From Actibacterium sp. (GTDB taxonomy: Bacteria; Pseudomonadota; Alphaproteobacteria; Rhodobacterales; Rhodobacteraceae): DNA of 64,000 nucleotides. The DNA is taken from the NCBI GenBank assembly GCA_016278325.1, contig JADQCB010000007.1, forward strand, positions 111,652-175,651, in the 5' to 3' direction. The notes under the pieces were generated by a model, which searched no databases, had not been told where the DNA came from, and saw nothing but the letters and a program-made list of their open reading frames with translations. Shown here in pieces: positions 9,113 through 16,754 of this stretch. Numbering within the stretch: position 1 is the first letter of the stretch; every line of letters starts with the position of its first letter. The translations under genes were made by a program, and so were the position numbers.

Positions 9113-9601
9113 TCAGGTGTCCTGGCGAACCAGATCGGTTATCAACACGTCCCGGAAAACCGGCCCCAGAATGCGCCGGGCCGTTTCGTTCAGCGCGATT
9201 CGCAGACGGGCCATCTTGGTCGGGGCGGTAAATTCGCCCGAGAAACCGCCGGAATTTGCGTGATCGAAAAGCACCGTCAGAAAAGCATCGCGCAATCTGG
9301 GTTCCAGTTCATAGACCCGGGCCGTGCTGCCAGCGCTGACTTCGAGGCTGGTCGAAAGAACGACGAGCGCCTTGACCTTGGCCTCGACAACGACAGGGAT
9401 AACGAACTGGTTGTTGAGCTTGACGAACTCGGTGTCCGCATCTGCCGTTTCCTGCGACGCAATCTCCGGCGGCGGGTCGGCCGGATGTGTTTCCGACGTT
9501 TCATCCGCGGGCCGTTGCTCCACGGGGCGCAGGGCATAGCCTGCGCCGCCGCCAATGGCGAGGCTGAGAATTGCGAACAGGATCGGCAGGACCTTTGGCA
9601 A
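9113..9601 (-). CDS. fliL: Flagellar basal-body-associated protein FliL
   Basis: FliL is a single-pass inner-membrane protein with a periplasmic domain that surrounds and supports the stators. The 162-residue sequence has an N-terminal membrane helix (about 3-24), an acidic linker, and a periplasmic domain with VKLNNQFVIPVV at about 60-71. The start codon is TTG: in the minus-strand reading the flgH stop TGA is followed by GAAAGC and then TTG, with no ATG available before the membrane helix. It is the last gene of the flgB-to-fliL block. Confidence 0.85.
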   Translation of the reverse strand: MPKVLPILFAILSLAIGGGAGYALRPVEQRPADETSETHPADPPPEIASQETADADTEFVKLNNQFVIPVVVEAKVKALVVLSTSLEVSAGSTARVYELEPRLRDAFLTVLFDHANSGGFSGEFTAPTKMARLRIALNETARRILGPVFRDVLITDLVRQDT

Positions 9602-9613
9602 TTTGCGGCTTTC

Positions 9614-10342
9614 TCAGAACGGCAGAACGATGTCGGCAATCTGCTGGCCGTAACGCGGCTGCTGCACATCGCTGATCTGGCCCCGGCCGCCATAGGAAAT
9701 TCGCGCTGATGCGATCTTGTCATACGGGATCTCGTTGCGACGGGAGATGTCCTGCGGCTGAACGTAACCGCTGACCAGAAGTTCGCGCAGTTCGTAATTC
9801 ACGCGCACTTCCTGCGAGCCCTGGATCTCCAGCACACCGTTGGGGAGCACCCGTGTCACCGTCGCGGCCACGCGCAGTGTCAGCCTTTCGTTCCGGCTGA
9901 CGGATCCTTCCCCGCTGTATCCGCTCGACGAATTTGTCGACACCGCGTTTTCCATGTCGGCGCCGTCGGGCAACCTACGCGCGATGCGCTGTGGAATGCC
10001 CAGGAAATCCGGTATCGCCATGCTCTCGGACCCGTTTCGTGAACGGCCCGTCGAATTCGAGATTTCGGCGCTGTCGTCGATTTCGATCACGACGGTCAGG
10101 ATGTCGCCGCGCCGTTCCGCGCGCCTGTCGCCGAGCAGCGAATCGCGCTCGCGGCTCCACAAAGAGGCGTCGCTCGATCGGTGCCGCGGCTGCATGTCTT
10201 GCGGCATGGCGGGTGTTGTCATTGCATAATATGCGTCGGTTCCCACGGAGTCCGAGAAATCGGGGGCCTTGCCGACATTTTCCATGCGCGAACAAGCAGC
10301 GGCTGAAATCAGCAGGAGGCCCGATAAGCAGATTCGATACAT
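9614..10342 (-). CDS. flgH: Flagellar L-ring lipoprotein FlgH
   Basis: FlgH builds the L-ring bushing in the outer membrane. The ATG at 10342 is chosen over an upstream in-frame start because it has a good GAGGG ribosome site and places a lipobox (LISAAAC, Cys17) correctly. The 242-residue product shows the FlgH core: LWSRERDSLLGDRRA (about 60-74), DILTVVIEIDDSAEISNST (about 78-96) and the C-terminal VSGYVQPQDISRRNEI region. The ribosome site overlaps the end of flgA, so the two genes are probably translated together. Confidence 0.96.
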   Translation of the reverse strand: MYRICLSGLLLISAAACSRMENVGKAPDFSDSVGTDAYYAMTTPAMPQDMQPRHRSSDASLWSRERDSLLGDRRAERRGDILTVVIEIDDSAEISNSTGRSRNGSESMAIPDFLGIPQRIARRLPDGADMENAVSTNSSSGYSGEGSVSRNERLTLRVAATVTRVLPNGVLEIQGSQEVRVNYELRELLVSGYVQPQDISRRNEIPYDKIASARISYGGRGQISDVQQPRYGQQIADIVLPF

Positions 10343-10352
10343 CAAAAAACCC

Positions 10353-10781
10353 TCAGTTTGTTTGCGTCGGGCCGGCGATGACCTCTCCGCTCGGCAAGAC
10401 ATGGCCTGTCACCGTGGATCGTGAGGAGAGATTCATCACCCGCAAGCTGTCCCCGGCACCGGCACGATCCAGTGCCCTTGCCTCGGCGGTTATCCTCAAC
10501 CCGCCCGTGACATAGCGCAGGGTGACAATCTGATTGCGTTCGATGAGGGCAGGCGGTCCGACGTCACCATGTCGAATGGGTCTGCCGGCGTACAGAATGA
10601 CCCGCGCTTCCTTGCCAAGGACCGCCTCGACCGAGCCGAGCGCACCGGGCACCCGGTCGTCGGTCACCATGACATCCTCGGCGCGAATGATCGCCTGGCT
10701 GCGGATCGTTCGCGTGGCGACAAGCGTTTCGGCGTCCGCGGGGGCGGAAAGCAGAACCGCAAGTGCAATCATCAGTTTCAT
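10353..10781 (-). CDS. flgA: Flagellar P-ring assembly chaperone FlgA
   Basis: FlgA is a periplasmic chaperone for P-ring (FlgI) assembly. The 142-residue precursor has a short signal peptide (about 1-17, SAPADA|ET) and a SAF-type domain (RTIRSQAIIRAEDVMVTDDRV, with the core at about 26-45). The C-terminal half contains LRYVTGGLRITAEARALDRAGAGDSLRVMN motifs typical of FlgA. The start codon shares bases with the flgG stop. It is shorter than enterobacterial FlgA, as is usual in Rhodobacterales (family knowledge). Confidence 0.93.
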   Translation of the reverse strand: MKLMIALAVLLSAPADAETLVATRTIRSQAIIRAEDVMVTDDRVPGALGSVEAVLGKEARVILYAGRPIRHGDVGPPALIERNQIVTLRYVTGGLRITAEARALDRAGAGDSLRVMNLSSRSTVTGHVLPSGEVIAGPTQTN

Positions 10782-11566
10782 CAGCGCACCTGGGTCGTCG
10801 CGCTGAGCATCTGATCGGCGGCGGTGATCACCTTGGCGTTCAGTTCATAGCCGCGCTGAGCCTCGATCAGTTCGGTGACCTCGCGAACCGCATCGACGGA
10901 GCTGTCCTCCAGATAGCCCTGGCGCAGCGTGCCCAACCCGTCCTCGCCCGGGGCCGCGACGAAGGATGGCCCGGATGCGGCCGTTTCAAGAAACAGGTTC
11001 GACCCCATGGCCTCCAGCCCTTTTTCATTGGAGAAGCCGGCAAGGCTAAGCTGGCCCAGTCGTTCGGGTTGAACCTGATCGGCGAAATAGCCGTAAACCT
11101 CGCCTTGCGCATTGATCGAGATGCTGCGCGCATCGTCGGGGATCGTGATGTCGGGCGCCACGGGATAACCGTCGGAGGTGACGATCAACCCGTCAGCCGA
11201 CCGTTTCAAGGCACCATCGCGGGTATAGGCCGGCAACCCCGAGGGCAGCGTCACCTCAAGATACCCATTGCCCTCGATGGCAAGATCGAGATCGCCGCCT
11301 GTCTGTGACAGCGATCCCTGGGATAGAATCACGCTGACGGCAGAGGGGCGCACGCCCAGGCCGACCTGAACGCCGGTGGGAATGACCGTGCCGTCGGCGG
11401 AATTGATCGTTCCGGCGCGGGTCACCTGCTGATAGTGCAGGTCGGCGAATTCGGCGCGCCGGGCGTTGTAGCCGGTCGTATTCATGTTGGCGAGGTTGTT
11501 GGAAATCACCTCGACCCGCATTTGCTGGGCACTCATGCCTGTTGCGGCGATTTTCAGGGCGCGCAT
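10781..11566 (-). CDS. flgG: Flagellar distal rod protein FlgG
   Basis: FlgG forms the distal rod that spans the P- and L-rings. The 261-residue sequence has the rod-protein N-terminal motif (VISNNLANMNTTGYNARRAEF, centred about 20-40), the FlgG-type DLHYQQV segment, and a C-terminal helix with VTELIEAQRGYELNAKVI (about 230-248). The gene is preceded by an excellent AAAGGAGG ribosome site seven bases from the ATG. It lies between flgF and flgA in the conserved order. Confidence 0.97.
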   Translation of the reverse strand: MRALKIAATGMSAQQMRVEVISNNLANMNTTGYNARRAEFADLHYQQVTRAGTINSADGTVIPTGVQVGLGVRPSAVSVILSQGSLSQTGGDLDLAIEGNGYLEVTLPSGLPAYTRDGALKRSADGLIVTSDGYPVAPDITIPDDARSISINAQGEVYGYFADQVQPERLGQLSLAGFSNEKGLEAMGSNLFLETAASGPSFVAAPGEDGLGTLRQGYLEDSSVDAVREVTELIEAQRGYELNAKVITAADQMLSATTQVR

Positions 11567-11584
11567 TCTGCACCTCCTTTCAAG

Positions 11585-12301
11585 TTACCGGCCCATGGTG
11601 CGCAGGACGTCTCGAATGCGCTCATCCTCGCGCTCCAGGAAACGCTGGCCGAGTTCATAGGACCGCTGCACCTCGATCATCCGGGCGACTTGCGAAATCG
11701 GGTCGACGTTCGATCCTTCCACGAAACCCTGGATAATTTTCCCCCCGTCGATGACCGGTTCGATTCCGCCCGGAGCTTCGAACAGCGTGCCGGACCGGTG
11801 TTGCAGATCCATGGGGTCGGCCGGCCGGAACAGGCCGATTCGGGTCAGCGGGCGGTCCCCGGCGCTCAGCGTGCCGTCAGCGGCCAGTTCGACATCGCGG
11901 GCATCGGGCGGCACGAAAATCGGCGCCCCACCGGCGTCGAGCAGAAGATGCCCGTCCGGCGTCACCAGTTCGCCGGCCTCGTTGGGGGTGAAGGCGCCGG
12001 CGCGGGTCAGCATTTCACCCTGCGGCGTCTGCACCATGAACAGGCCGGTCCCTTCGATCGCGAAATCGAAGCGCCCGCCGGTCCGTTCCAGAGGGCCCTG
12101 TTCGCGGCTCGTCCAGCGCCCGTCGGCCACCGCCATCGACAGCGATTTCCCGGTTCCGATCGGGTGGACATATTCGGCGAACAAGGTGCTTTCGCTGCGA
12201 AAACCCGTCGTGGCGGAATTGGCGATGTTGTTCGCAACGATCTGCATTTCGCGCAACAGACCGGATTGCCGGGTCAGTGTCGTGTAGGTGGAATTGTCCA
12301 T
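11585..12301 (-). CDS. flgF: Flagellar proximal rod protein FlgF
   Basis: FlgF is a proximal rod subunit. The 238-residue protein has the flagellar rod signature at the N-terminus (IVANNIANSATTGFRSES), the FlgF/FlgG-type central domain (DFAIEGTGLFMVQTPQGE, about 80-97) and a C-terminal helix with MIEVQRSYELGQRF. It sits just after fliQ with a 3-bp spacer and before flgG. Confidence 0.95.
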   Translation of the reverse strand: MDNSTYTTLTRQSGLLREMQIVANNIANSATTGFRSESTLFAEYVHPIGTGKSLSMAVADGRWTSREQGPLERTGGRFDFAIEGTGLFMVQTPQGEMLTRAGAFTPNEAGELVTPDGHLLLDAGGAPIFVPPDARDVELAADGTLSAGDRPLTRIGLFRPADPMDLQHRSGTLFEAPGGIEPVIDGGKIIQGFVEGSNVDPISQVARMIEVQRSYELGQRFLEREDERIRDVLRTMGR

Positions 12302-12304
12302 CCT

Positions 12305-12571
12305 TCATCCCCCCACGATAATCGGGATCAGGGTATCGGTGAAAAATCCTGTCAGCGTTTCGGTCATGAACCCCATCGTCGCCCAGAAGACGATCATGAT
12401 TGCCGCGAGCTTGGGGACAAATGTCAGGGTCAGTTCCTGCACGGAGGTCAGCGCCTGGAACAAACCGACGATCAGTCCCACGGCAAGGGCCACGACCAGG
12501 ATCGGGGTGGAAATCTTGACCGCGACCCAAAGCCCCTGCCGCAGCGTGTCGTAAAAGACAATATCATCCAT
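12305..12571 (-). CDS. fliQ: Flagellar export channel protein FliQ
   Basis: FliQ is a small subunit of the FliPQR export channel. The 88-residue protein has two membrane helices (about 16-38 and 50-72) flanking a short loop, and the family pattern LWVAVKISTPILVVALAVG and LFQALTSVQELTLTFVPK. It is placed between fliE and flgF; this interleaving of an export gene with rod genes is common in Rhodobacterales flagellar clusters. Confidence 0.96.
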   Translation of the reverse strand: MDDIVFYDTLRQGLWVAVKISTPILVVALAVGLIVGLFQALTSVQELTLTFVPKLAAIMIVFWATMGFMTETLTGFFTDTLIPIIVGG

Positions 12572-12575
12572 GCGT

Positions 12576-12869
12576 TCAGACCGGCATCCGCAGGATTTCC
12601 CGATAGGCTTCGACGACCTTGTCGCGCACGGTCACGGCGGTCTCGACTGCCAGTTCCGTCTGGGCCAACGCCTGAACGAGCGCATGCGGGTCGGCATCCC
12701 CCGTCATCGCGGCCTTTGCCGTCTGCTCCCCCTCCTGCAGCGTTGCAGTGAAATCGCGCGCCATGCGCGCAAAGCCGCCCTCCTGGGAGTCGGGCGACGG
12801 TTCGGGGCGTGTCGCGGTCCGGGCCGTGTTATAGCCCTGGATCGCGGCGGCAGAGGGTCTGACATCCAT
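12576..12869 (-). CDS. fliE: Flagellar hook-basal body protein FliE
   Basis: FliE joins the MS-ring and export gate to the rod. The 97-residue sequence has a variable N-terminus and the conserved C-terminal helices with DPHALVQALAQTELAVETAV (centred about 60-80) and RDKVVEAYREILRMPV (82-97), the typical FliE ending. It lies between flgC and fliQ, with 4 bp to fliQ. The fliE ATG (TGGATGTCAGAC context) is preceded by GGAGAGCC in the minus-strand reading. Confidence 0.95.
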   Translation of the reverse strand: MDVRPSAAAIQGYNTARTATRPEPSPDSQEGGFARMARDFTATLQEGEQTAKAAMTGDADPHALVQALAQTELAVETAVTVRDKVVEAYREILRMPV

Positions 12870-12881
12870 TTCGGCTCTCCT

Positions 12882-13262
12882 CTATCGACGAAGCAGATCC
12901 AGCAGCCCCGACTTCATCTGCCGGGCCTGATCGAACAGTTTGAGATTCGCCTCATAGCTCCGCTGTGCTTCGCGCGCGTCCGCGATCTCGACCATCAGAT
13001 CGACATTCGAACCGTCGTAATGGCCGCTTGCATCGGCGAGCGGATGACCCGGATCATAGATTTCGGACAATGGTCGCCGGTCAAGTTGCACCGGGCCGGT
13101 CGCGACCGTTCCACTCTCTGCCATGGTGCGAAAAGAGACGACCTTGCGATGATATCCGGGGGTATCGACATTGGCGATGTTCTCCGAGACATGGCGCAAT
13201 CGCGTGGCCTGCGCCCGCATTCCGCTGGTCGCCAATGCCTTTATCATGTTCAGATCATTCAT
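12882..13262 (-). CDS. flgC: Flagellar proximal rod protein FlgC
   Basis: FlgC is a proximal rod subunit. The ATG at 13262 is the start of the recognisable protein; a longer in-frame reading extends into flgB and is not coding. The 126 residues carry the rod N-terminal motif RHVSENIANVDTPGYHRKVV (about 23-42) and the C-terminal VEIADAREAQRSYEANLKLF. The family usually has about 130-140 residues, so this is slightly short. It is 11 bp downstream of flgB. Confidence 0.96.
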   Translation of the reverse strand: MNDLNMIKALATSGMRAQATRLRHVSENIANVDTPGYHRKVVSFRTMAESGTVATGPVQLDRRPLSEIYDPGHPLADASGHYDGSNVDLMVEIADAREAQRSYEANLKLFDQARQMKSGLLDLLRR

Positions 13263-13273
13263 ATCCTGTCCCC

Positions 13274-13654
13274 TTATCCGCGTCCCAGGCTGGTGCGCAG
13301 TATGTCCAGCGCAGTCTTGTAGATGGTAAGCGCGGTTTCGTGCTGGCCCTTGGCGGCCGTGGCCTTCGCCATTTCGGTTTCCAGGGAAACCGAGTTGCCG
13401 TTCGGGGATTGTGTCGCGTCCTTGACGACTTGTGCGGCAAGAACGCGGTGCGAGGCCAGATGCTCGGGCCGCGAAGTGCGCAGGGAAAAGTCGCCGGCCA
13501 GGCCGCCATAGGTTTCCGCGAAAGAGGGCAGGTCGCGCGCCTTGTAGCCGGGCGTGTCCGCATTCGCGACGTTTCGGGCGATCACCGCCTGGCGCGCGCT
13601 GGCATGGGTGGCCATGTCGAACGCCATCTGAAATATCTCGAGCCTTGCGAACAT
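13274..13654 (-). CDS. flgB: Flagellar proximal rod protein FlgB
   Basis: FlgB is the first rod subunit and heads the flgB-flgC-fliE-fliQ-flgF-flgG-flgA-flgH-fliL block. The ATG at 13654 is preferred over a TTG eight codons earlier because GAGGGAG lies about seven bases upstream of it. The 126-residue protein contains VIARNVANADTPGYKARDLP (about 24-43) and the C-terminal ALTIYKTALDILRTSLGRG helix. The gene is divergent from fliI, and the shared 84-bp region contains a CtrA-like box. Confidence 0.96.
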   Translation of the reverse strand: MFARLEIFQMAFDMATHASARQAVIARNVANADTPGYKARDLPSFAETYGGLAGDFSLRTSRPEHLASHRVLAAQVVKDATQSPNGNSVSLETEMAKATAAKGQHETALTIYKTALDILRTSLGRG

Positions 13655-13673
13655 CCGGGTTTCTCCCTCGGGT

Positions 13674-13689
13674 TTCAATCAAGGCTTAA
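13674..13689. promoter_or_regulatory. CtrA-like box in the flgB/fliI divergent promoter
   Basis: Read on the minus strand the sequence is TTAA, seven bases, then TTGAA. The alphaproteobacterial CtrA consensus is TTAA-N7-TTAAC, so the spacing is exact with two mismatches in the second half. CtrA controls flagellar genes in several Rhodobacterales (established knowledge). Binding here is inferred from the pattern and from similar boxes at two other flagellar promoters in this window. Confidence 0.4.
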
Positions 13690-13738
13690 CCCCGATTCCT
13701 TTAGAAACCGTTTTCGACGATGAAGCGGAGAATCCCCT

Positions 13739-15094
13739 ATGCAGACCCTTTCGATCGCGGGGCTGGCGGCGCAGATCGCCGCGCTTCGCACGACGTTTCC
13801 GGTGGGGCGGGTCACGTCCCTTCGCGGTGAAATCGTCTTTGTCGCCGGTCTTTCAACGGCGGCCGGGCTGGGGGATCTCGTGCAGATACGCCACCAGGAC
13901 GGGCGGATCAGGCGGGGCGAGGTTCTGGGACTTTCCCGCGACGCGGTGACGGTGCTGCCCGATGGCGCGCCCGAGGGTCTGTCGATCGGCGATCGCGTGC
14001 TGCTGATCGGTCCGGCCGCCCTCGCACCGGATGACAGCTGGCTGGGCAGGGTTGTCGACCCGTTCGGGGCCGCGCTTGACGGGCGTCCGCTGGGGCGGGG
14101 CGCAGCCGAACGCGCGATCCGTGCGGCCCCGCCCGCGGCAATCGACCGTCGGCCCCTCGGCGAACGCCTGGAAACCGGGCTGACACTGTTCAACACGCTC
14201 CTGCCGCTGGTTCGCGGTCAGCGAATCGGGCTTTTCGCGGGCTCGGGGGTGGGCAAGTCGCGCTTGCTCGCGTCGCTCGCGCGCGGGCTTGAGGCGGACA
14301 TGGCGGTGATCGCCCTGGTCGGAGAGCGCGGGCGCGAAGTGAGAGAATTTGTCGAAACCGTGCTCGGGCCCGAGGGTATGGCGCGATCCGTCATCGTCGC
14401 GGCCACATCCGATCAGTCGCCGCTGGTGCGTCGCCGCGCCGCCTGGTCGGCAATGTCGGTGGCCGAGCATTTTCGCGACCAGGGCGCGCATGTCCTGTTC
14501 CTGACCGACTCGGTCACCCGGTTTGCCGAAGCGCATCGCGAGGTCGCCCTGGCCAGTGGCGAGGCAGCGTCGCTGCGCGGCTACCCGCCATCCACCGCGC
14601 AGATGATCACCGGTCTCGCGGAACGTGCGGGCCCCGGCGCGGGCAGCATGGGCGACATCACCGCCGTCTTCAGCGTCCTCGTTGCAGGCTCGGACATGGA
14701 AGAGCCGGTGGCCGACATTCTGCGCGGGGTGCTGGATGGCCATGTGGTTATGGATCGCCAGATCGCCGAGCGCGGCCGATTCCCCGCGGTCGATCTGTTG
14801 CGCTCGGTGTCGCGCAGCCTGCCGCAGGCCGCAACGGAAGAGGAGAACCATCTGATCAATCGCGCCCGGCGCCTGCTCGGCGCCTATGATCGGGCGGAAA
14901 TGATGATTCAGGCGGGGCTGTACCAGTCGGGATCCGACCCGGAAATCGACGCGGCAATCGCGGCCTGGCCCGCTTTGGATTCCTTTCTTTGCGAGGAAGA
15001 GCCGGGCGGGATCGCGGACAGTTTCGCGCGCCTTTCCGAATGTCTCGCGACGGCTGTCCCGGAATCGGTCACCGCGCCGCAAATCCCGGTGTGA
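13739..15094 (+). CDS. fliI: Flagellum-specific ATPase FliI
   Basis: FliI hydrolyses ATP to deliver and unfold substrates for the flagellar export gate, in the cytosol at the base of the flagellum. The 451-residue protein follows the F1-beta-like plan: an N-terminal beta domain, Walker A (AGSGVGKS, 167-174), VALVGERGREVREF-like strand, Walker B (HVLFLTDSVTRFAEA, about 255-269) and the C-terminal helical domain. It is transcribed alone on the plus strand and ends 3 bp before the convergent DUF1217 gene. GGAG lies eight bases before the ATG. Confidence 0.97.
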   Translation: MQTLSIAGLAAQIAALRTTFPVGRVTSLRGEIVFVAGLSTAAGLGDLVQIRHQDGRIRRGEVLGLSRDAVTVLPDGAPEGLSIGDRVLLIGPAALAPDDSWLGRVVDPFGAALDGRPLGRGAAERAIRAAPPAAIDRRPLGERLETGLTLFNTLLPLVRGQRIGLFAGSGVGKSRLLASLARGLEADMAVIALVGERGREVREFVETVLGPEGMARSVIVAATSDQSPLVRRRAAWSAMSVAEHFRDQGAHVLFLTDSVTRFAEAHREVALASGEAASLRGYPPSTAQMITGLAERAGPGAGSMGDITAVFSVLVAGSDMEEPVADILRGVLDGHVVMDRQIAERGRFPAVDLLRSVSRSLPQAATEEENHLINRARRLLGAYDRAEMMIQAGLYQSGSDPEIDAAIAAWPALDSFLCEEEPGGIADSFARLSECLATAVPESVTAPQIPV

Positions 15095-15097
15095 GTG

Positions 15098-15898
15098 TCA
15101 GCGTGCAGCGTTCTGCAAAAGGGTAAGCGCGGTTCTGGCGGAGCCGATGCTGTCGACGCCATCGGCAATCTGAGAGCGCGCGAGGAAAAGGCGCAAGAGC
15201 TCATCCTGCCGGGCCGGCTCGGCGAATTGCGCGATCGTGTCGTCGCCGAAGACTTGGGCGGCCTTCTCCCGGAACATCCCCAGCTGCCTTTCGATGTCGA
15301 GCGCCCCGAAAGAGGACGGAAGCCCCAGCGCGGTTTCAAAGACCTTCCGCAACGGCGGCGAGCCCATGACGGTGAACCATTTGGTCGCCTCGGTGCTGTC
15401 ATCTGCTGCCAGTGGCTTCAGTTCGCGCGTCAGATTCAGCGCCAGCCGCATATCCGGCGCCTGTTGGCCCACCGCGATTTCAAAGCGGCGATCCTGGTAC
15501 ATGGCCCCGATCTTGTCGGCAAAACCCGAACGGGCGGTGTTTGGCACCGGGGAATCTCCGAAGCCGAAGGCGCGCGAGAGAGCGCGATAGCGCTTGTCTG
15601 CAAGACGGTTGGCAAGGGCGTCGTCGCCACGTGTCCCTTCTTCCAGGACCTTTCGAATGAAATAGCGGTTTTCGAGATCACCGCCCAGGCCGAAGGCGCC
15701 AAGCGCGACCGACAACAACCGACGGTCCGACACAAGCGCCTCGGCCGTGGTCGCCTTTCCGATATTTTCCTTGAAATAGGCCAGGCCGCGTTCGATCGAC
15801 GGCGATTGCTCGAATGCAGCCTGCTGCGCTTCGCGTGTGCGAGACAAAAAGCTCCAGCCGGCAAATCCGCCGAACGGGACAACGGGCCGAAAGCTCAT
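15098..15898 (-). CDS. DUF1217 flagellar-cluster protein
   Basis: A 266-residue protein of the DUF1217 family, found in alphaproteobacterial flagellar loci; function unknown. Seen: soluble, alpha-helical, with repeated segments such as YFKENIGKATTAEALVSDRRLL (centred about 42-62), VALGAFGLGGDLENRYFIRKVLEEGT and a related second copy (LSRAFGFGDSPV and FADKIGAMYQDRRFE). A C-terminal part follows with FRE.AAQVFGDDTIAQFAEP. It overlaps flbT by ATGA and is the last gene of the fliC-flaF-flbT block, so a role in filament or hook assembly is inferred from context only. Confidence 0.82.
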   Translation of the reverse strand: MSFRPVVPFGGFAGWSFLSRTREAQQAAFEQSPSIERGLAYFKENIGKATTAEALVSDRRLLSVALGAFGLGGDLENRYFIRKVLEEGTRGDDALANRLADKRYRALSRAFGFGDSPVPNTARSGFADKIGAMYQDRRFEIAVGQQAPDMRLALNLTRELKPLAADDSTEATKWFTVMGSPPLRKVFETALGLPSSFGALDIERQLGMFREKAAQVFGDDTIAQFAEPARQDELLRLFLARSQIADGVDSIGSARTALTLLQNAAR

Positions 15899-16299
15899 GC
15901 GCGTGCGGCGGCCAGCAGCCGCTCTTCGCGTGGAAGCAGACCGCGCATCGCCTTGAGGGCCTGATAGAACTGCCCGTCAAGCACCGCCGCGCTGGCCGCA
16001 TTCAGCAATGAGCGGCTGTCGTGATCCGTCAGCACCTGGCTCAGTTGTTCGATTCCGCGCAACAGTTGAAACCGCGCATCCTCTGGCGTGGCGTCACCCG
16101 ACAGAACCAGCTGCGCGACATAGCATACGCGCCGGACGGGGGTCGTGACCTCTTCGGGGTGAATCGCGTCGCGCAGCCGCAGGATATTGGCCCCGGGGGT
16201 CATGATCGACAGGCGCGAACGCCGGTCGCCATTCTCGATCACCGCGCCATTGATCAGCAGGCGTTCTTTCGGTGCCAGCTTGAGGACCAGGCCGCTCAT
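15895..16299 (-). CDS. flbT: Flagellin regulator FlbT
   Basis: FlbT is a post-transcriptional regulator of flagellin. In Caulobacter it acts on the 5' leader of flagellin mRNA (established knowledge). The 134-residue sequence matches the family: LVLKLAPKERLLINGAVIENG (N-terminal beta region, about 4-24), ANILRLRDAIHPEEVTTPVRRVCYVAQLVLSG (centred about 37-68) and a helical C-terminus with QFYQALKAMRGLLPRE. It overlaps flaF upstream and the DUF1217 gene downstream by four bases each. The probable target, the fliC leader, is encoded just upstream. Confidence 0.95.
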   Translation of the reverse strand: MSGLVLKLAPKERLLINGAVIENGDRRSRLSIMTPGANILRLRDAIHPEEVTTPVRRVCYVAQLVLSGDATPEDARFQLLRGIEQLSQVLTDHDSRSLLNAASAAVLDGQFYQALKAMRGLLPREERLLAAARA

Positions 16300-16676
16300 G
16301 CCGCATGCCGCCCGTCGTCCAGGCCGCGCATTATGGCGGTGTTCACCTCGATCAGGACATCGACGGTATCGGAGCTGGCCAGAACCTTGCTGGTGTGAAG
16401 GCGGGTGAATTCCGACAAATAGAGAATCCGTGCCCGCAGCGTGTCGGGCAACCCATTGCCGTCCTGGGCGACATCGGCGGCCATAGCCGTCCAGAGCTTG
16501 CGATTGTCATGCAGCGCCGAGGCCAGCGCCGGAAAATTCGCGGTGCCGCCTTCGGCTGCGGATTTCAACCGGGCCGTTACCTGGGCGAACAGGTCGTATT
16601 CGACGCTGCGCGGGGCACGGAGCGAGGCCTGTGCCGGGGTTGAATATGCGGTCTTGGCCAACAGATGCGCGGTCAA
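16296..16676 (-). CDS. flaF: Flagellar regulator/secretion factor FlaF
   Basis: FlaF supports flagellin production and secretion and works with FlbT (established in Caulobacter). The 126-residue helical protein shows the family features: YDLFAQVTARLKSA (about 27-40), LASALHDNRKLWTAMAADVAQDGNGLPDTLRARILYLSEF (core about 50-90) and VDVLIEVNTAIMRGL. No ATG is available; the start is a TTG preceded by GGAAGGACAG in the minus-strand reading. It is separated from fliC by 78 bp containing a strong hairpin. Confidence 0.93.
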   Translation of the reverse strand: MTAHLLAKTAYSTPAQASLRAPRSVEYDLFAQVTARLKSAAEGGTANFPALASALHDNRKLWTAMAADVAQDGNGLPDTLRARILYLSEFTRLHTSKVLASSDTVDVLIEVNTAIMRGLDDGRHAA

Positions 16677-16721
16677 TGTCTGTCCTTCCGGTGGCTGATT
16701 GGTAGACTGATCGAGGTGGAA

Positions 16722-16744
16722 GGCGGGGCGCGCGCCGCCCCGCC
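16722..16744 (-). terminator. GC-rich stem-loop between fliC and flaF
   Basis: A perfect 9-bp stem (GGCGGGGCG paired with CGCCCCGCC) with a 5-base loop lies 10 bp after the fliC stop in the transcript direction. There is no T-run after it, so it may attenuate readthrough into flaF-flbT or protect the 3' end of fliC mRNA rather than act as a full intrinsic terminator. Confidence 0.5.
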
Positions 16745-16754
16745 CGGGGTCGCC

